Positions 11,328 through 23,779 of a DNA stretch of 64,000 bases are shown in pieces. Made by a program: the position numbers and the translations under genes. Under the pieces are notes generated by a model that was not told the DNA's origin, ran no database searches, and worked only from the letters and a program-made list of their open reading frames with translations. Source of the stretch: Chrysemys picta bellii (Eukaryota; Chordata; Testudines; Emydidae); assembly GCF_011386835.1 (NCBI RefSeq), contig NC_088800.1, forward strand, positions 57,875,439 through 57,939,438, in the 5' to 3' direction. Numbering within the stretch: position 1 is the first letter of the stretch; the number at the start of each line of letters is the position of its first letter.

Positions 11328-12633
11328 TTCTCCAGCTGATGGCTTGAAAATGGCGACATTTTGCCCCAGGTCAGTGTGGCAGAACTGTTCCCTTTCTCCC
11401 TGTGAACAGCAATCCCTCAGGCTGGAAAGACATTGGGGCTGATTCTCTTTTCAAACTGGTGCAATTCAGGAGTGACTCCATTGCAGACTATGGAATGAGA
11501 CAGGTGTAAAAGTGGTGTGAGAAGCTGGCATTTCACACAGTCCTCTCACATTACCCCTATAGGGAGAGCACCCCTGGGGTGGATCTTCTCTGACTCACCT
11601 GGCTCCCCTAGTGGGGAAGGGTGCCCATTCGGGACCACCTCTGGTAACTGGGTGCTGGGCTCTGAAGCTGGCATAGGGGGGTGTTTTAAGGCAGGGTCTC
11701 AGGCAATGGAAGGAGCCAGACAGGGGCTATGTAGGTCTGTGCTTTGCACAGGTGTGCCCAGGTCTGCATTACAGGCCTCAGATTCACTTGCCCCACCTCA
11801 CTGGACTGTGCTGAATTCTCATTCGATGCTACTCATGGCTCTAAATTCTCCAATCGAACTTCCCCATGTCAGGTAAATCCCAGCACAGAAACAGCCTCCT
11901 CCTGCTGACAAGTCAGAGGTGATGAGAACTAGCCAAAGGGGCTGGCGGAGCAGGGAGTTCCCCACTGCGCTGGTGAGTTCCATCACGACCTTCCTCCACC
12001 TCTCGGAGCGTGGGAGGGGAATTTGAGGCCCTCTCCATCCATTCTGCCCTGGGTTTCCCCATATTGCCCAACCAGCAGCCTTTGAGCCTGGCCCATAGGG
12101 ACCACTTTGTGTTGGGGTGAGAGGGGAAGTCAGTGTTCATAGGCTACAGGGCTCCTTGGAGTATGTGAGAGAGACAAACTCCACCAATGACACTCTGCCA
12201 GCGACTGTCCTCCTTGCCCTCAGTCCATTCACCCGATGGTCACTGGCCACCCAGACCATCACATCCCCTATGGGCCCGGATCAGCTTCTTTTACACCTAC
12301 AGCATGTTATTCGAACACAACAGTGCAGTTTGCTGGGGGCTGTAATACTCTGGTCTACGTCTGGTTGCTGGGCTTGTGTGTGGGGTTCAGAGGCCTGTGA
12401 TAGACAGACGGTCAGACAAGATGACGGCCTTAAACTCTGTGTCTATAATTTTACCAAGCAGGGTGCATGATATGTCCTGAGGATCGATGGCTGAGGAGGA
12501 TGTGGGAAGGAGGTTGTGGCTCAGGGTTTGTAGGGAAGGGGAAAGAGCAGAGTGTTCTGGCTGCCACACTCAGATCTCTTTACGTGTCCTAATTGATTAC
12601 TCCCCATAGCTCCCACGTGAGGCTCCCCTCATC
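11328..12633. other. No gene; unique-looking sequence
   Basis: No repeat is recognised. A minus-strand open stretch at about 11990-12115 has a fair acceptor but a poor donor and is not called. Confidence 0.4.
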
Positions 12634-12895
12634 CCCATTTTACAGTTGGGGAAACTGAGGCACAGATCGATTAAGCCCACCATTTCCAAGAGAGGACATT
12701 GACTGGTTGTTTGAACTGAGACACCTGAAGCCTGATTTTCAGAAGTACTGAGCTCCACAAAATGGAGATACCCGGAAAGGTTTGGCCTAAGTGACTTGCC
12801 CACGGTCAGCAGTGGAGCTGGGAACGGAACCCAGGAGTTCTGGCTTGTGACTCCTGGTGCTCTGCCCCAACCACCGACACCATCCTCCCCTGAAG
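12634..12895 (+). repeat. MIR-type SINE, interrupted
   Basis: The CORE-SINE body is plain on both sides of an insertion. CATTTTACAGTTGGGGAAAC and TGAGGCACAGATC come before it. AAGTGACTTGCCCACGGTCA and GGAACCCAGGAGTTCTGGC come after it. Confidence 0.85.
12675..12787. mobile_element. 113-bp MITE inserted in a MIR, TAA duplication
   Basis: The insert is flanked by TAA on each side (12672-12674 and 12788-12790) and splits the MIR exactly at its TTAAGTGACTTG block. Ends read GCCCACCATTTCC and, inverted, GGCCAAACCTTTCC. A TAA duplication fits a PIF/Harbinger-type MITE. Confidence 0.65.
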
Positions 12896-13974
12896 ACTGG
12901 CCCTTGCCAAAAGGCTGCTTGGATCCCCCTGAAACCAGGTCGCTCGGGAAAAGAACTCCCAGGACTGGCCGGGTGGCACCTGGGCCAATCACATGACAGT
13001 CTGGAAAATGGGAAGCGCATCCCCTTTGTTGGTGTGCCAGGCGGGAAGCCACAGCCCCATGAGGCAGCACCCTAGGGGGCTCCGCCCTTTACTGCAGGCA
13101 GGGCCTGTCGGAAAGGCTGAGCCCTGGCGAAAAGGAGCGTTAGATTGTATAACGGTGCATGTCTGAGACCATGGACTGTGGGGTGACCCTTCAGGAGCAG
13201 CAGAGCTCTGGTGCTGCCTTCTTAAAGGCAGTGGAGCTGAGAATGAAGGCAGCCATGGGCTGAGGAGGGTGCTCCTTTGCCCCCCGCCCCATTAGGCTGG
13301 AGAACAGCTGTTTTAAGCAAGCTGATGTGCAAGCTGCCGGTTTGGGGCAAGGGGCAGCCATGGCTCAGAGAGGAATATGGGATGCCAGAGCTGATCACAG
13401 CTTCAGCCCCCTGTCACCCTGCTGCTGGGGGCTGAGTTAGCGCTCCACAGGTGTGGTAAATCAGTGAAAGAATTCCTGCAAAACTGGGGCCATCACTGGT
13501 GACTCTCTTTCCCTGGTTGTAGCTAGTGCCATGTACTCCTGCTCCTGCCCATCCCATCCCGGCTCTAAACAGACGGCTAGTTATTCCGTCACAGCCGACC
13601 TCTCCCCTCACTCTCCCGGCTCGCCATGAGAGTCGCTGCTCGGAAAACCAAGCCCCAGCTGATTAGTACAAGCACTACAACTAAGGAGTAACAGCTGTGC
13701 AACCCACACGAATCCTTTCAAAAGCTGCTCATTAAGAGCTAATGTCGCAAGATAATGGTTCCCTTTGGACAGACCCATTCAGGGACTAATTCGAGCTGTT
13801 TTATTTTCCAGGCAGGAGGTGAGTAATCCCAGGGCCACGTTCTATTACTATGATTTAATTACTGATGAAGGTTTAATCAGCGTGTGATCTATGGAAGCCC
13901 TAGGATTCTAGGGACACAAATGGGTGTTTAGCCCAGCCATCCTTATCGCTGTTCCATACCCGGTGTCCTAGCAC
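12896..13974. other. No gene or repeat recognised
   Basis: Unique-looking sequence, somewhat AT-richer after 13650. Confidence 0.4.
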
Positions 13975-14190
13975 TGTCTAGTGGTCAGAGCACAGGACAG
14001 GGAGCCAGGAGATCTGGCTCACCTTGGGTGACCTTCACCGAGGACCTGATCCTCAGAAGTGCTAAGCATCCATGGCACCAATTAAAGTCCATATATGCTG
14101 CAGGGACTCAGAGCCTCTGCCAGGCAGCCCCTCAGCATTGGGGCATCAGTTTCATTCGCTGTAAAATGAGAAGACGACTCCTTCCCCAGC
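13975..14190 (-). repeat. MIR-type SINE interrupted by a small MITE
   Basis: Reverse-oriented MIR pieces GGAGCCAGGAGATCTGGCTC, GGGTGACCTTCA and TCAGTTTCATTCGCTGTAAA bracket about 110 bp of GACCTGATCCTCAGAAGTGC-type sequence. The interruption falls at the same part of the MIR as in the copies at 12.7 and 19.3 kb. Confidence 0.7.
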
Positions 14191-14364
14191 GGCGCCACAG
14201 GGCCTGACTGCTCCATGAGTGTGTGCAAAGCACTTTGAGGAGCTCCCCGTAAGCATCCACAGAGCTCCCTCATTGGCCTCCTGCAAATCCCTCCTTAAAA
14301 CTCTCCTTTGCCGTGATGCCAGCACAAAACTGGCCATTGCTTAGGCGCTAATACCTCTGCCTGT

Positions 14365-14680
14365 CATGCTGACCTGTGTTGTCTCATTGTTTCCTTGTGC
14401 TCCCCTGACTGTATCCATCGGTTGTCGCATGTCTTAGATTGTAAGGTCTTTGGGGCAAGGAACTGTTTGTACAGCACCTAGCACAATGGGTCCATGACAG
14501 GCTAGGTGGTACTGCAATACTACTAATAAATAGCAATGGCTGAGATGATCACAGCAATCAAGTTGCTTTCCAATTAGCTGATGTCTCTTTTCTTCTCATT
14601 GTATTAACTTTTAGCACATGCTGTTTGTAAAGCACTTTGAGAAGGTGAGATGCTTTGTACGTTATTTATATAGGATCAAT
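14365..14680 (+). repeat. L2-type 3' tails
   Basis: TTAGATTGTAAGGTCTTTGG, GTACAGCACCTAGCACAATG and a terminal CTAATAAATA match the L2-family tail common in sauropsids. TTTGTAAAGCACTTTGAGAA near 14625 is part of a related CORE/L2 copy. Confidence 0.75.
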
Positions 14681-14689
14681 AAGTCAGAA

Positions 14690-14911
14690 ACCAGCCATCC
14701 TGCACGGCCTGGTACAGATGGCAGCCGTCCCAGGCAGCCCAGCACAGAATCCAGTCACCCTGCACGGCCTGGCACAGATGCCAGCCATTCCATGCAGCAC
14801 GGCACAGAATCCAGCCACCCGGCATGGCATGGTACAGATGCCAGTCATCCCATGTGGCCTGGTACAGAATCCAGCCACCCTGCACAGCCTGGTTCAGAAT
14901 CCAGGAGGCAG
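14690..14911. repeat. 30-bp minisatellite with 60-bp alternation
   Basis: About seven 30-bp units begin alternately CAGATGCCAGCC and CAGAATCCAGCC, giving a 60-bp higher-order period. Since 30 is divisible by three, the plus strand encodes decapeptides of the type ESSHPARPGT and GTDASHPMWP. No splice or conservation evidence shows that they are translated. Confidence 0.9.
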
Positions 14912-15397
14912 AGGCCAGCATTTTCAGAAGGGTGCACCCAGCTCCATAAGTGAGGCCAGTGGAAGGTCAGAGGAAGAAAGGCGGAGCAGAGGCAAAGAAG
15001 AGAAAGAAGAAAAGAAACACCAAAATAGCTAAGTACACTTCTCCTCCGAGGGTCCACTTGCTCTTGGTGCCGCTAAGGAGCAGAATGCATTCCTAAACCA
15101 CTTCAGTCAAGCCTAAGTAAACTGAGAGGAGGGGTCCCCTTTACACACCCCACAGGGCGTGATCTATGACCATCAGCCACCTCCCTTCTAGCCTCCCACC
15201 CCTCCGTGCCTGCCCATCAGTTCTAGTCTATTCTCTCGCTGCTCTGAGCGCCGCAGTGTCCGTTTATGCATGTGAGGAGCTGGACAAAGCCACCCACATC
15301 AGCCCAGGAATATTTGGGCCTTTCCTGGTTTTGTAACCTGAGCCAGGGGAAAGCGGCTGACAACTCCCGTATGTTTAGAAGGAAAATGGTGACTGGC
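14912..15397. other. No gene or repeat recognised
   Basis: Purine-rich sequence near 14960-15030, otherwise unremarkable. Confidence 0.4.
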
Positions 15398-15646
15398 CAG
15401 GGCCAGCTCCAGGCACCAGCCCAGCAAGAAGGTGCTTGGGGCGGCCAAGGAGAAGGGGCAGCACGTCGGGCTGTTCTGCAGCAATTCGGCGGCAAGTCCC
15501 TCTCGGAGGGAAGCACCTGCCGCCGAAGAAGAAAGCGGCACAGTGGAGCTGCTGCTGGAGTGCCGCCAATTGCGATTGCAGCTTTTTTTTTTTTTTTTTT
15601 TTTTTTTTTCGCCGCTTGGGGCGGAAAAACCCTGGAGCCGGTCCTG
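15398..15646. mobile_element. hAT MITE with CAGGGCC ends and an internal T27 run
   Basis: The ends are CAGGGCCAGCTCCAGG and, inverted, CAGGACCGGCTCCAGG. The flanking 8-mers TGACTGGC (15390-15397) and TGACCGGC (15647-15654) differ at one base. A GGGGCGG box lies near each end. T27 at 15583-15609 is internal. No coding capacity. Confidence 0.9.
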
Positions 15647-15654
15647 TGACCGGC

Positions 15655-18600
15655 TCAGCATTTTGGCACAAGAGGAAGATTTTTTGGTAGTGCAGAGACA
15701 ATGCAGGGGAATTTAGGAGAGGCTCCAAGCACTGGTATGCACAGAGGTATTAGAACCATGGCTCTCTGCATGCACCAGGAGAAATGGAGAACTCTTGAGA
15801 GGTTTGATAAAGTTTTAGCTCACACTCCCTCCCTTCCCCGCCACCCCTTTTCACAGTTGAGCAACTCTGCTCTTTGCAGGACTGGATGGGAGCAGAAGCA
15901 GAAGTGAAAACTGCCAACAAAACTGCTGCACTTGAAGCAGTGCTGGCCTGACAGGAGCATGAGAAAACTCACGGGAGTCAAGTCCCAGGCTCCTGTACTG
16001 TGGCCTTTCTTGCCCGGAGATTTCCACCCTTCCAATGGGATAGCTACCTCAGATGGCCAGGAGAGACTTCAGCTTAATGGGATGCAAGCCATTAGCAATC
16101 CACTTCCAGACCCTGCTATCAGTGGGGGTAGATCGAAGATCCGAGGTTGGAATCAGTACTGGAGAACCAAGGAACGATATACAAATAACCCTTCGGTCCC
16201 ATCCTCATCTTATCGCCCCCTTCCAAGAACACAGCCCTGCCCCCACTGTTCAGCATGGCCCCACTTCACTGCAGAAGCAGGCATCGTCCTCTACCTCAGA
16301 CAGCCCAGGAGCTCCGAGCTCAGCAGTTAGGGCTTTCATGTCAACTGGGTAAAATGGGGGCTTTGGCCAACAAGATATTTTCCCAAGAGGGGAGCGGAAA
16401 TTCCAGCCCTGAGCCGCTTGTCCTCTTCCCCCGCTTTCGTGGGAGCCCCAGGATCTTTGTGGGCCACCCTGACACAAGAACTGGAAATGAAACATGGCTG
16501 CTGCCCCGTTGCTCGGTGTGCAAGCTTCCTGGGGAAATGAGCAGGCCCAAGCCTGCATCCTGAGCAGCTTTCTAGTACCTAGAACCTGGCTACTGGGAAA
16601 CCAAATTCCTTCAGATGTCTCAGGGAAAGTGAAAGGCCCAGAAAACCTGAGTGGCCTGGGGGATCAGAATGGACTGGAGAGTCTCTCTCATCTAGGATGC
16701 TAGCTTGGCAGGGATGGGATCCAGGTGCGATAGTCACTGATTGTTGCTTTCATGTGGTGGCTGTCTGGTGGCCTGGATGACATGAGCTTGTTTGCCTCCT
16801 TCCAATTCTCAGCAGACATGTGTCCACATGACAAAAACCATCCTCACTGTCACTAATTGGGGGAGGCTAAGGGTGGAATAGGCCAGGGAGACTGCACTAT
16901 TCTCTCTCTCGTAGAGGAGGGATCTCTGGGGTGGGTCTGAGGCACCTTGGAAAGGAAGTGTAAGGAGCTTGCAATGCTGGCATCCCCTGCTTGGAGGACG
17001 AAGAGAGGACAGAAGATAATTGTTATTCATCAACAACTGATCAAAGAAACCCAGGAGCGTCCCTGAGACGCGTTAGCAGCAATGGATATGTCAATCAGCC
17101 ATCACAAAGGACAATGAGCAGCACCAGGGCAGGAAACACCACACCTGGCCCAAGCGGAGTGGACACACTTCTAGCCCCACACACTCCCAGACAGCTGGGC
17201 GAAAGGACAAATCTTTTTTGGCAAAAATAAATAAATAAATAAAAATTTGCAGATTGCAGAAGACACCAAAACGTCTTGCCGAATTCATGGACGTTTTACC
17301 AATACCTAAACTAGACAGGTGGAGGTTCCCCATGCATGCAAAGAAGGGCTAAGGTTCCTGCTGAAGCTCAAAGCCAGCTTGTTCCTGTCCCAGAGGAATT
17401 GGAAGAGGCAGTCCCAATGTATGCACTGAGCCATGTGCATTTACCATGCCTGGAGGCTCTCTCTCTGCAAAGTCCTGTGGGGAGCCCTGTGCTTGGGAGA
17501 GGGCAGGAACAGGTATGCTCGGGGACCAGGAGGGCTGGTGAGAGAGGAACAAGCTCATTCCTAATTTGAATTGGACCCAGTCCCGGGTCAAAGGAATCTG
17601 CTGTAGAGCAAATGCAGCCCATGTGTCATTGTGTGGGTTTGTTTATCTCCAGGGTTCAGGCAGCTGGGATTTGCCTTTCTTCAAAATCAGGGGTTGTCCC
17701 TTATCAGGAGTTTATTTAAAGAATTTCCCAGACTCCAGAGGAGCCCAGGGACCTGCTGCCTTTGAAATCAACTGTTCGAAGAACCAGCTTTCATGGAATC
17801 TTCAGTACAACAAAGTCAGGACAATGGCTACAGGCCCCACTTCAGCAAGGCCCTTACACAAATCACCTGAGTGGTTCTGCTGAACTCAGCAAGGACTCGT
17901 GTTGCAGGAGTGGGGCTGCTCATGACTTAAGCATTTTGCTGAATCGGGATCTTTTCCCAGGGGCCAAAAAACTGTCCAGAAGGAAATAAACGGGAATGGA
18001 GAGAACTGGGGTCTGGGATCAAATCTTCCCTTGCCAATGTGTGGGGTAAAGAACTGATTTAATACAAAGGCAGACAGCCAGGACTGCTCATCAGCCTCCG
18101 CTAGTTCCCCCATAAACTACGGCTTTGCTTATACTCAGCACATAGTCCTGCTGCCTTCAGTAAGCGACCTGGGCAGTAATATCTATGAGTGAGTGGTTGT
18201 GCCCCCGACACGTATACTGGGCTCTGCCTTACAGCGGGAATCTTTACAGAGTCTGTTACACTGAAAGCCAGCAGGAGGGATGGGCGGAACACCCTGCAAA
18301 CCTGCTCATTCTGCCCGCTTCTGTATCCGCTCCTGGGATTCGGGACCCGTCAGCCACGTAGCCTGGGGGTCTGATCCCCAGTGTGAGTTTCCCCCAGGAC
18401 TGCCCTCTCAGTGCCAGCTGGGACGCCAGCCATGGGAGCTCTGGGATCCCCGCAGGGCTCTTCCTCAGCCCCACGTCCTGTCCGCCAGAGTTCACACTCA
18501 GCGCTGTGCAGTGCCTGTTGCCCCAAACAGCGAGCACTCAGCCTGTCCTCGTTCCCCACGCCCCCTGTTCCCAGAGGCAGCTTTCCCAGGGCATGCAGGC

Positions 18601-19189
18601 TTGGAGATGAGCTCAAACTGCACAGCATTATCAGCCACCTCCTGGCCCAGTCTGTTCCTTACTCTGAGCAAACACAGCGCTCTCCCCCTAGTCTGCAGGC
18701 CAAGCTCCAGTTACTGCCACAGGGAGGGGAGAGGGCAGGCTCCATCTCCAGTGGGAACGCAGAGGCCCTGGGAACCACTGTGCTTCGCTGGGTTGATTTG
18801 TTCAGGATTTGTCCCAGCAGAGCCAAAGCCAGAGCCGAGCTCTCCAGTGGGAACCACAAACCTTCCCAGTCTCCAGCTGATAAGAGTGAGTGGCAGGTTT
18901 ACGAAGGGTGATAAGCAAAGGGAGTGGAAGGCTCCAGGTAACGGCGAACTCTGACCCTGCTCGTGACAAGGGCATGGGCTGAGATTTGCCAGCTCTTTTA
19001 AACCCGAGTCTAGTGCCCATCGCTGGTCTTGCTTGGAACATGTCACGGGGGGCTCAGCTAGGAAGCCACCGTCGGTGTATGGTTGGCACATTTAAAAGCT
19101 TTCCCTGCAGGGGGGGAGGAGGGGCATCCTTGTGTTATGCTCTTACTGCTCGGGCACCAGGTCAGGAGGAGACAACAGCATCATTCTGA
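15655..19189. other. No gene recognised; mostly unique sequence
   Basis: It holds an (AAAT)n tract near 17225-17245 and otherwise unrecognised sequence. The open frames of up to 224 codons near 18280-18950 are compositional and unsupported. Further exons of the minus-strand gene could be hidden here. Confidence 0.4.
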
Positions 19190-19480
19190 GATGAAGGGGG
19201 TCTTTGCAATGAAGGAGCCAGACTCAGGAGACGTAGGTTCAATTCCCGGCTCTGCCACACACTCCCTACATGCCCTTGGGTAAGTTACTTAGGCGCCGAT
19301 CCTCAAAGGTATTTAGGTGCCTAACTTCCATTGAAATCCAGAGGAGTTAGGTGCCTAAATGCCTCTGAGGATCCGGGCCTCAGTTCCCCAGCTGTAAAAT
19401 GGGGATATTAGCACTGCCCTCTCTTGCAGGCGTGTTGGACACCTTATATGATTGTCAGGCACTTTAACCCGAGGGGTAAT
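19190..19480 (-). repeat. MIR-type SINE interrupted by a MITE
   Basis: Reverse MIR blocks GGTTCAATTCCCGGCTCTGC and CTTGGGTAAGTTACTTA lie on one side. TCAGTTCCCCAGCTGTAAAA and GGGGATATTAGCACTGCC lie on the other. Confidence 0.88.
19292..19379. mobile_element. 88-bp palindromic MITE inside a MIR
   Basis: The left end GGCGCCGATCCTCAAAGG and the inverted right end GGCCCGGATCCTCAGAGG are matched. Both continue into ATTTAGGTGCCTAAC, so the element is almost wholly a hairpin. It sits between TTA and TCA of the MIR, and about 13 bp of MIR sequence is missing at the right junction. Confidence 0.8.
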
Positions 19481-20264
19481 GGTGGCCAGATATTCCCCTA
19501 GATGGATAGCTAGGCCACTACAGGATGGAAAGACCGAAACCGTCCGTCACTGCAGGATAGATACTTAGTGTCACACAGGGCCCCAAAACACTTTTCAAGC
19601 AAACTTAGTAGCTTGTAAGTGTACAATGCAACAAAAACCGGGGGCAAGTGGGATCAGCAGAAGAGGTGAGCAGGTCTATAGAGCCAACGGCATTGCAGAG
19701 TAGGGAGTGTCTAGGGACAGGTGGCCTCTACAGGAAGTAGTCTTCACCGAGGGTCCCCCTTCAGGGATCTGTTTGAAAGAGACCACTGCCAAGAGAACTG
19801 TTCAGCCCCAGCTCCCCGCACCCCCGCCAGCTGCTCCCTGCTTGCTCGGGGAGGCGTGAAATATGGCAAGGCACAGTTTGGTCACCTGCCACCTTCTCCA
19901 GCCCCAGGGCTGAGGAGGAAAATGAGGCAACAATGCTGGAGGAGTTCAGCTCCTGTCCTTGTGTCAAGGAAAGGAGGGGGGCTTTGGTGCGAGTTCCCTG
20001 CATTACATTACAAATGTGGCCCTGGCGTGGGTTCTGCCGGAGGTAAAGCACACATGTCCTGACCTGCCTTCTCAGCAGAAATGCCCAAGGAGGACTGCCC
20101 ATCACCAGGGGGCAGAGAGAAGGAAAATGGGGGACAGATGAGATGTAGGTGCAAGCTGGGATGTCTGTGACCAGGTCAGGGCAGACCAGACCAGTCCAAC
20201 ATGGCCCAAACAGAGCTCCCGATCTTCCCCCACCCCTTTCCCCAACACTTATTTGAATCAGAAT

Positions 20265-20410
20265 GGTCTCGTGGTCGCCTTGTGCTCCCTGTCTGTCTAT
20301 TGTACCCACTGGTTGTCTCGTGTTATATACTCAGGCTGTAAGGTCCTTGGGGCCAGGGCTGTCTTTCGTGAGAGGTGCAGACAGCGCCCAGCGAGGAGGG
20401 GCCCTGACTG
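20265..20410 (+). repeat. L2-type 3' tail
   Basis: CTCAGGCTGTAAGGTCCTTG, GGGCCAGGGCTGTC and CAGACAGCGCCCAGC follow the L2-tail pattern. The copy is truncated and diverged. Confidence 0.65.
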
Positions 20411-21310
20411 GAGTCTCCACGATATGCACTAAGATCTGGGGTGAGCTCCTCAGAACGTTGGTGGATGTGGGTCAGAGAGCTGGTTTGGCTCATCTGGAGA
20501 CTGGGCCCAGCTCATATCTGACTCCAGATCCAGTTCAGGGGTGTTCACACCCCGGGTGTTGGCTTGGGTGCCTGTCTAGATTAAGTCTGCTTTGGTTCCC
20601 AGGACCGAGTTACTGACAAGAGACTGGCTGTAGTTCAACAGAGCCTGTAGTGTGAAACCCAGGATCTAATTCCCCCAGCATGTGGGATTTGGGGTATATG
20701 CAGCAGGCACAGTCTCCTCTCAGTCCCCCATCGCATCCGACCCACTGCAGTTTTCTAACCTGTTAGACTTCCACGGGGCCCTGTTCCCAGTCCCAGCAAT
20801 AAGAGCCATTGGACAACCACCCCTCATGACACCACTTACAGACGCCCTGGGGCTTGCATCCCCTAACCCCCTCTGCGCCCCTTCATCTGGACCCACATCT
20901 ACCTCTCCCCCGGCACTGGCCCCCATAGCCGGGGGAACAGCTGATCCAGGAAAGCGAGGGCTGGCTCAGAGAGTACGTCAGCACCAGCCTGGCAAATGCC
21001 TCGGCAACGTCTCATTCCCTGGCTGAGGCCCTTCTCATGCCTGCTACCTCCGAGCATCAGCTGGAGAAAGCAGGGAAAGAGAGAGAACGACTGTTTGGGC
21101 CTGGCAGTGCTTCCCAGCTGCAAATCCCAGCTCATGCGGTGTCAGTTTCTTTCACCAACACCGGCAGAGTTAGGAGAAGAGACATCTGACAGGGCAGCCT
21201 TGAACACACAGGGCAATGCTATGCCCTGGATGTTCATTCTTAGCTCTCATTGACTTCAAGCTATGTTGGGCAGAATACAGCCAGAGAGATAAGAAAGAGA
21301 AAAGTCCTAC
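20411..21310 (-). other. Start of intron 2 of the host gene; no exon seen
   Basis: The donor at 21310/21311 opens an intron running toward lower coordinates. No downstream acceptor and exon pair with phase-1 entry is convincing in this interval. Confidence 0.45.
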
Positions 21311-22690
21311 CTTCCTTTGTCTTCTCTCGGCCCTGCATCTCCTCGCTCACAGAAGAGACCCTTGGAGAACCTGTCGGGCCCACATAGGGGACTTCCCTTG
21401 GGTAGGAACTGGGAGCAGGAGCCCCAAGACCTGAGACCTCAGAGCTGGAGAAGGAGTTGACTCTTTCAGCCATGGATCGGACATGTTCCCTTGGACATGC
21501 TGCTGGGCCTCCAAGGAAGGAGGGTTGAGAAGTCACTTGCATTATCTGAGGCCGAGACATGAGCCTGAAGGGAGCAGCTTGAGCAGGAGACCGAGATGGT
21601 GGCCAAGGGCTCTCATTGACCTGGGCACCTGGGCACTTCCCCGGAGACGGCGCTGCGGAGACACCACTCACAGAGGCTGCGGCTGCACCCTCCTTGGCCC
21701 TACCCGGGGGCTGCCGGGACAGGCTGGGGCTGGTGCTGAGGCTGAGCTGGAGCTGCGTCCTTGGCTGCGGTCTGGACGCAGAGTCAGCACTCGGCGCTGG
21801 ATCCGAGCCATCCAGAGGCTTCCCCACCAAACCATCCAGGCTGAGGGGGAATTTCTGCAGCTTTGTCGGCTGCCTGAAGGGTGGAGGAGGGGGGCTCAGA
21901 CTGGGCCGCTGGGTTGCATCGGAGAGTGGGGAGGAAGAGGAAGAGGAGGAAGAGGAGGAGAAGGAAGGCTCCCTGCTGACGGGTGTGCTGCTCTTCCCTC
22001 GGAGCAAGGCGCAGTTCTGGCTGCCGCTGCTCCAGGCTCCAGCAGAGTGAAAAGCCAGGGCAGGGGCGAGTGGGATGGGGGAGCCCTGATCTTCGGCAAT
22101 GTGCAGGTCCAGAGAGGGCAGTGAGCCATGGTTCACTCCGGCCTTGGACACCAGCTGGATGGGCTGTTCCGCCTCAGAATGGAAGACGTTACTGTGGGAA
22201 GAGAATTTCTTCAGTGCCGGGCTGGCAACCGGGGCGGCCTTGAGCCCCCGAGGCTCCGGCTGCCTGGCAGCACTCTGGGGTGTGCTGGGGGGCGGTGGGC
22301 ACTCCAAGCTGGAGGAGGAGCTGTGGAGGCTCTCACTGCCCAGGCCTAAGGAGGAGGAGAAGCCATTGGGATCAAGCCTGGCTTGGAAAGAGGCGACGCG
22401 GGTCAGGCTGGAGCTCACGGCGCCGTTGGCCCTGGCCAGCTGGATGGTGCCTCTGTTGAAGGAGAAGCTGGTGCTAATCTTGGTCTTCAGCACAGGGCTC
22501 TGGGCTGGGCTGGGGCTCGAGCTGAGGCTGATGCGGGATTGATGGGTGGGTGGCATGAGGCTGGCCAGCCGGCCGCTTTCCCCATTGCCCGCGGCTAGGC
22601 TGTCTGCAGGCGTGCTGGGGCCGAACGGGCAGGAAGGCGGAACAGCTGGAGCCTCTTCAGCATCCTCCATATCGAACGACCTCTTCAGTG
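21311..22690 (-). CDS. Large second coding exon, Ser/Pro-rich protein (460 residues)
   Basis: This 1380-nt minus-strand exon is open throughout. It starts after a pyrimidine-rich acceptor ending CTGCAG and ends at GGAAG|GTAGGACT; both splice sites are phase 1. It would supply residues 19 to 478. The protein is low-complexity and rich in Ser, Pro and Ala. Visible segments include ALKRSFDMEDAEEAP at the start, RISLSSSPSPAQSP near residue 65, a run of ten serines near the middle, SLSPPPPPF after it, and HVRSMAERVNSF near the end. Many Ser-Pro pairs suggest phosphorylation, and the composition suggests a disordered scaffold or cytoskeletal adaptor; that role is inference. No catalytic domain or membrane segment is visible. 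There is no stop codon, so at least one more exon lies at lower coordinates. The 213-codon antisense reading frame within it is a by-product of its composition. Confidence 0.85.
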
Positions 22691-23779
22691 CTGCAGGGAG
22701 AGAGGAGGGGGTGGGAGAGTTAGAGCAGGACTCCCCAGCCCATACACCCAGGGCCATGCAGCCTCCTCCCCTTCAATCCCACCGGCTCTTCTAGCAGGGT
22801 CTAGACTTGTGCAAAGAAATCACAGCGAAGGGCCCACACGACTCCCCTTGGGCTCAAACTCTCCCCTGAACTTTGGGGCCCTTGGGGACCAGGTCTGGCC
22901 CATCTCTGCGTCCCAACAAGAGCTGGAAGCACAGAAAACTCGCACGCCGTCCAAGCTGGGGCTGCATTCCCACAAACAGCCTCTGGGTTTTGGAGAAGCC
23001 TGAGACCAGCTTTGGGCAGAGCCAGGCCCAAGTTTCTGGGTCTGGCCCCCATCTGGGTCTGAGCCAGCACTAGGGGAAATATGGTAGATTTGAGCCCAGA
23101 TCCAAAGTGGAATTCCGAGGGTATGAAGCCCACCTGGACCCAAATGGGGGAAAGATTAGCGCGACCCCCAGTCTGGGAAATCAACCCAACACCGCTCCCC
23201 ACAGCATCCGTGCTAGCTACATGGTGCATTCTGCTGCATTGCCTTTCAAATCCCCCGCCCAGCAAGCCCTCCCCATGAGGCAGAGCACAGGCAAAGCGCT
23301 CCCCAGCTCTGGACTGAGTGGAGTGGAGGGGCTAGGGCAGGGCTGGGGAGGGGAAGCAGACAGTCAGCCTGGCTCCCCCTTTGCAGCCTGCATGGAACAG
23401 AGGGTTTTATTAGCAGGTCCCCAATGGGAAACTGGAGCCGTGCTTTTGGCTCCCCTCCTGAGGTCTATAATCTCTCACCTCTCTCTCTTCGCTGGATTGT
23501 ACCAGTGTCATGCGCTCCAAACACGCCCCTCGGAGGCAGCACACTAACTGCTTTCTTCACCTCCAACCAGCACATGTAAAGAGTCCTGCCTGGGGCATCC
23601 TGGGTAATCAGATCTGCTCCCTGCGCCACCCCTGCACCCCCCCTTTGCTTCAACAGGCTACGTCTGGGCTATGGCGTGGAGAAGGCAGGGCACTGCCCAC
23701 CCTAACAGAGTCACCCAAGCCAAATCAAATATTGCAAAGGGAGTTCAGAGCTGAATTTGCCACGAGTTCCACAGCTACT

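Noticed and set aside
11990..12115. Possible minus-strand exon with phase-1 entry and phase-2 exit that could link the host gene to the 4.2-kb candidate
   Set aside because: The acceptor is fair but the donor is poor (GTCGTG) and the peptide is not recognisable; the phase fit could be chance.
12634..12895. tRNA-like origin of the MIR copies
   Set aside because: MIR heads descend from tRNA, but no copy here keeps both promoter boxes and a clover-leaf, so no tRNA gene is called.
18280..18954. 224-codon plus-strand frame
   Set aside because: No family features; an overlapping plus frame of 166 codons is also open, which suggests composition.
21483..22124. 213-codon plus-strand frame
   Set aside because: Antisense shadow of the Ser/Pro-rich exon.
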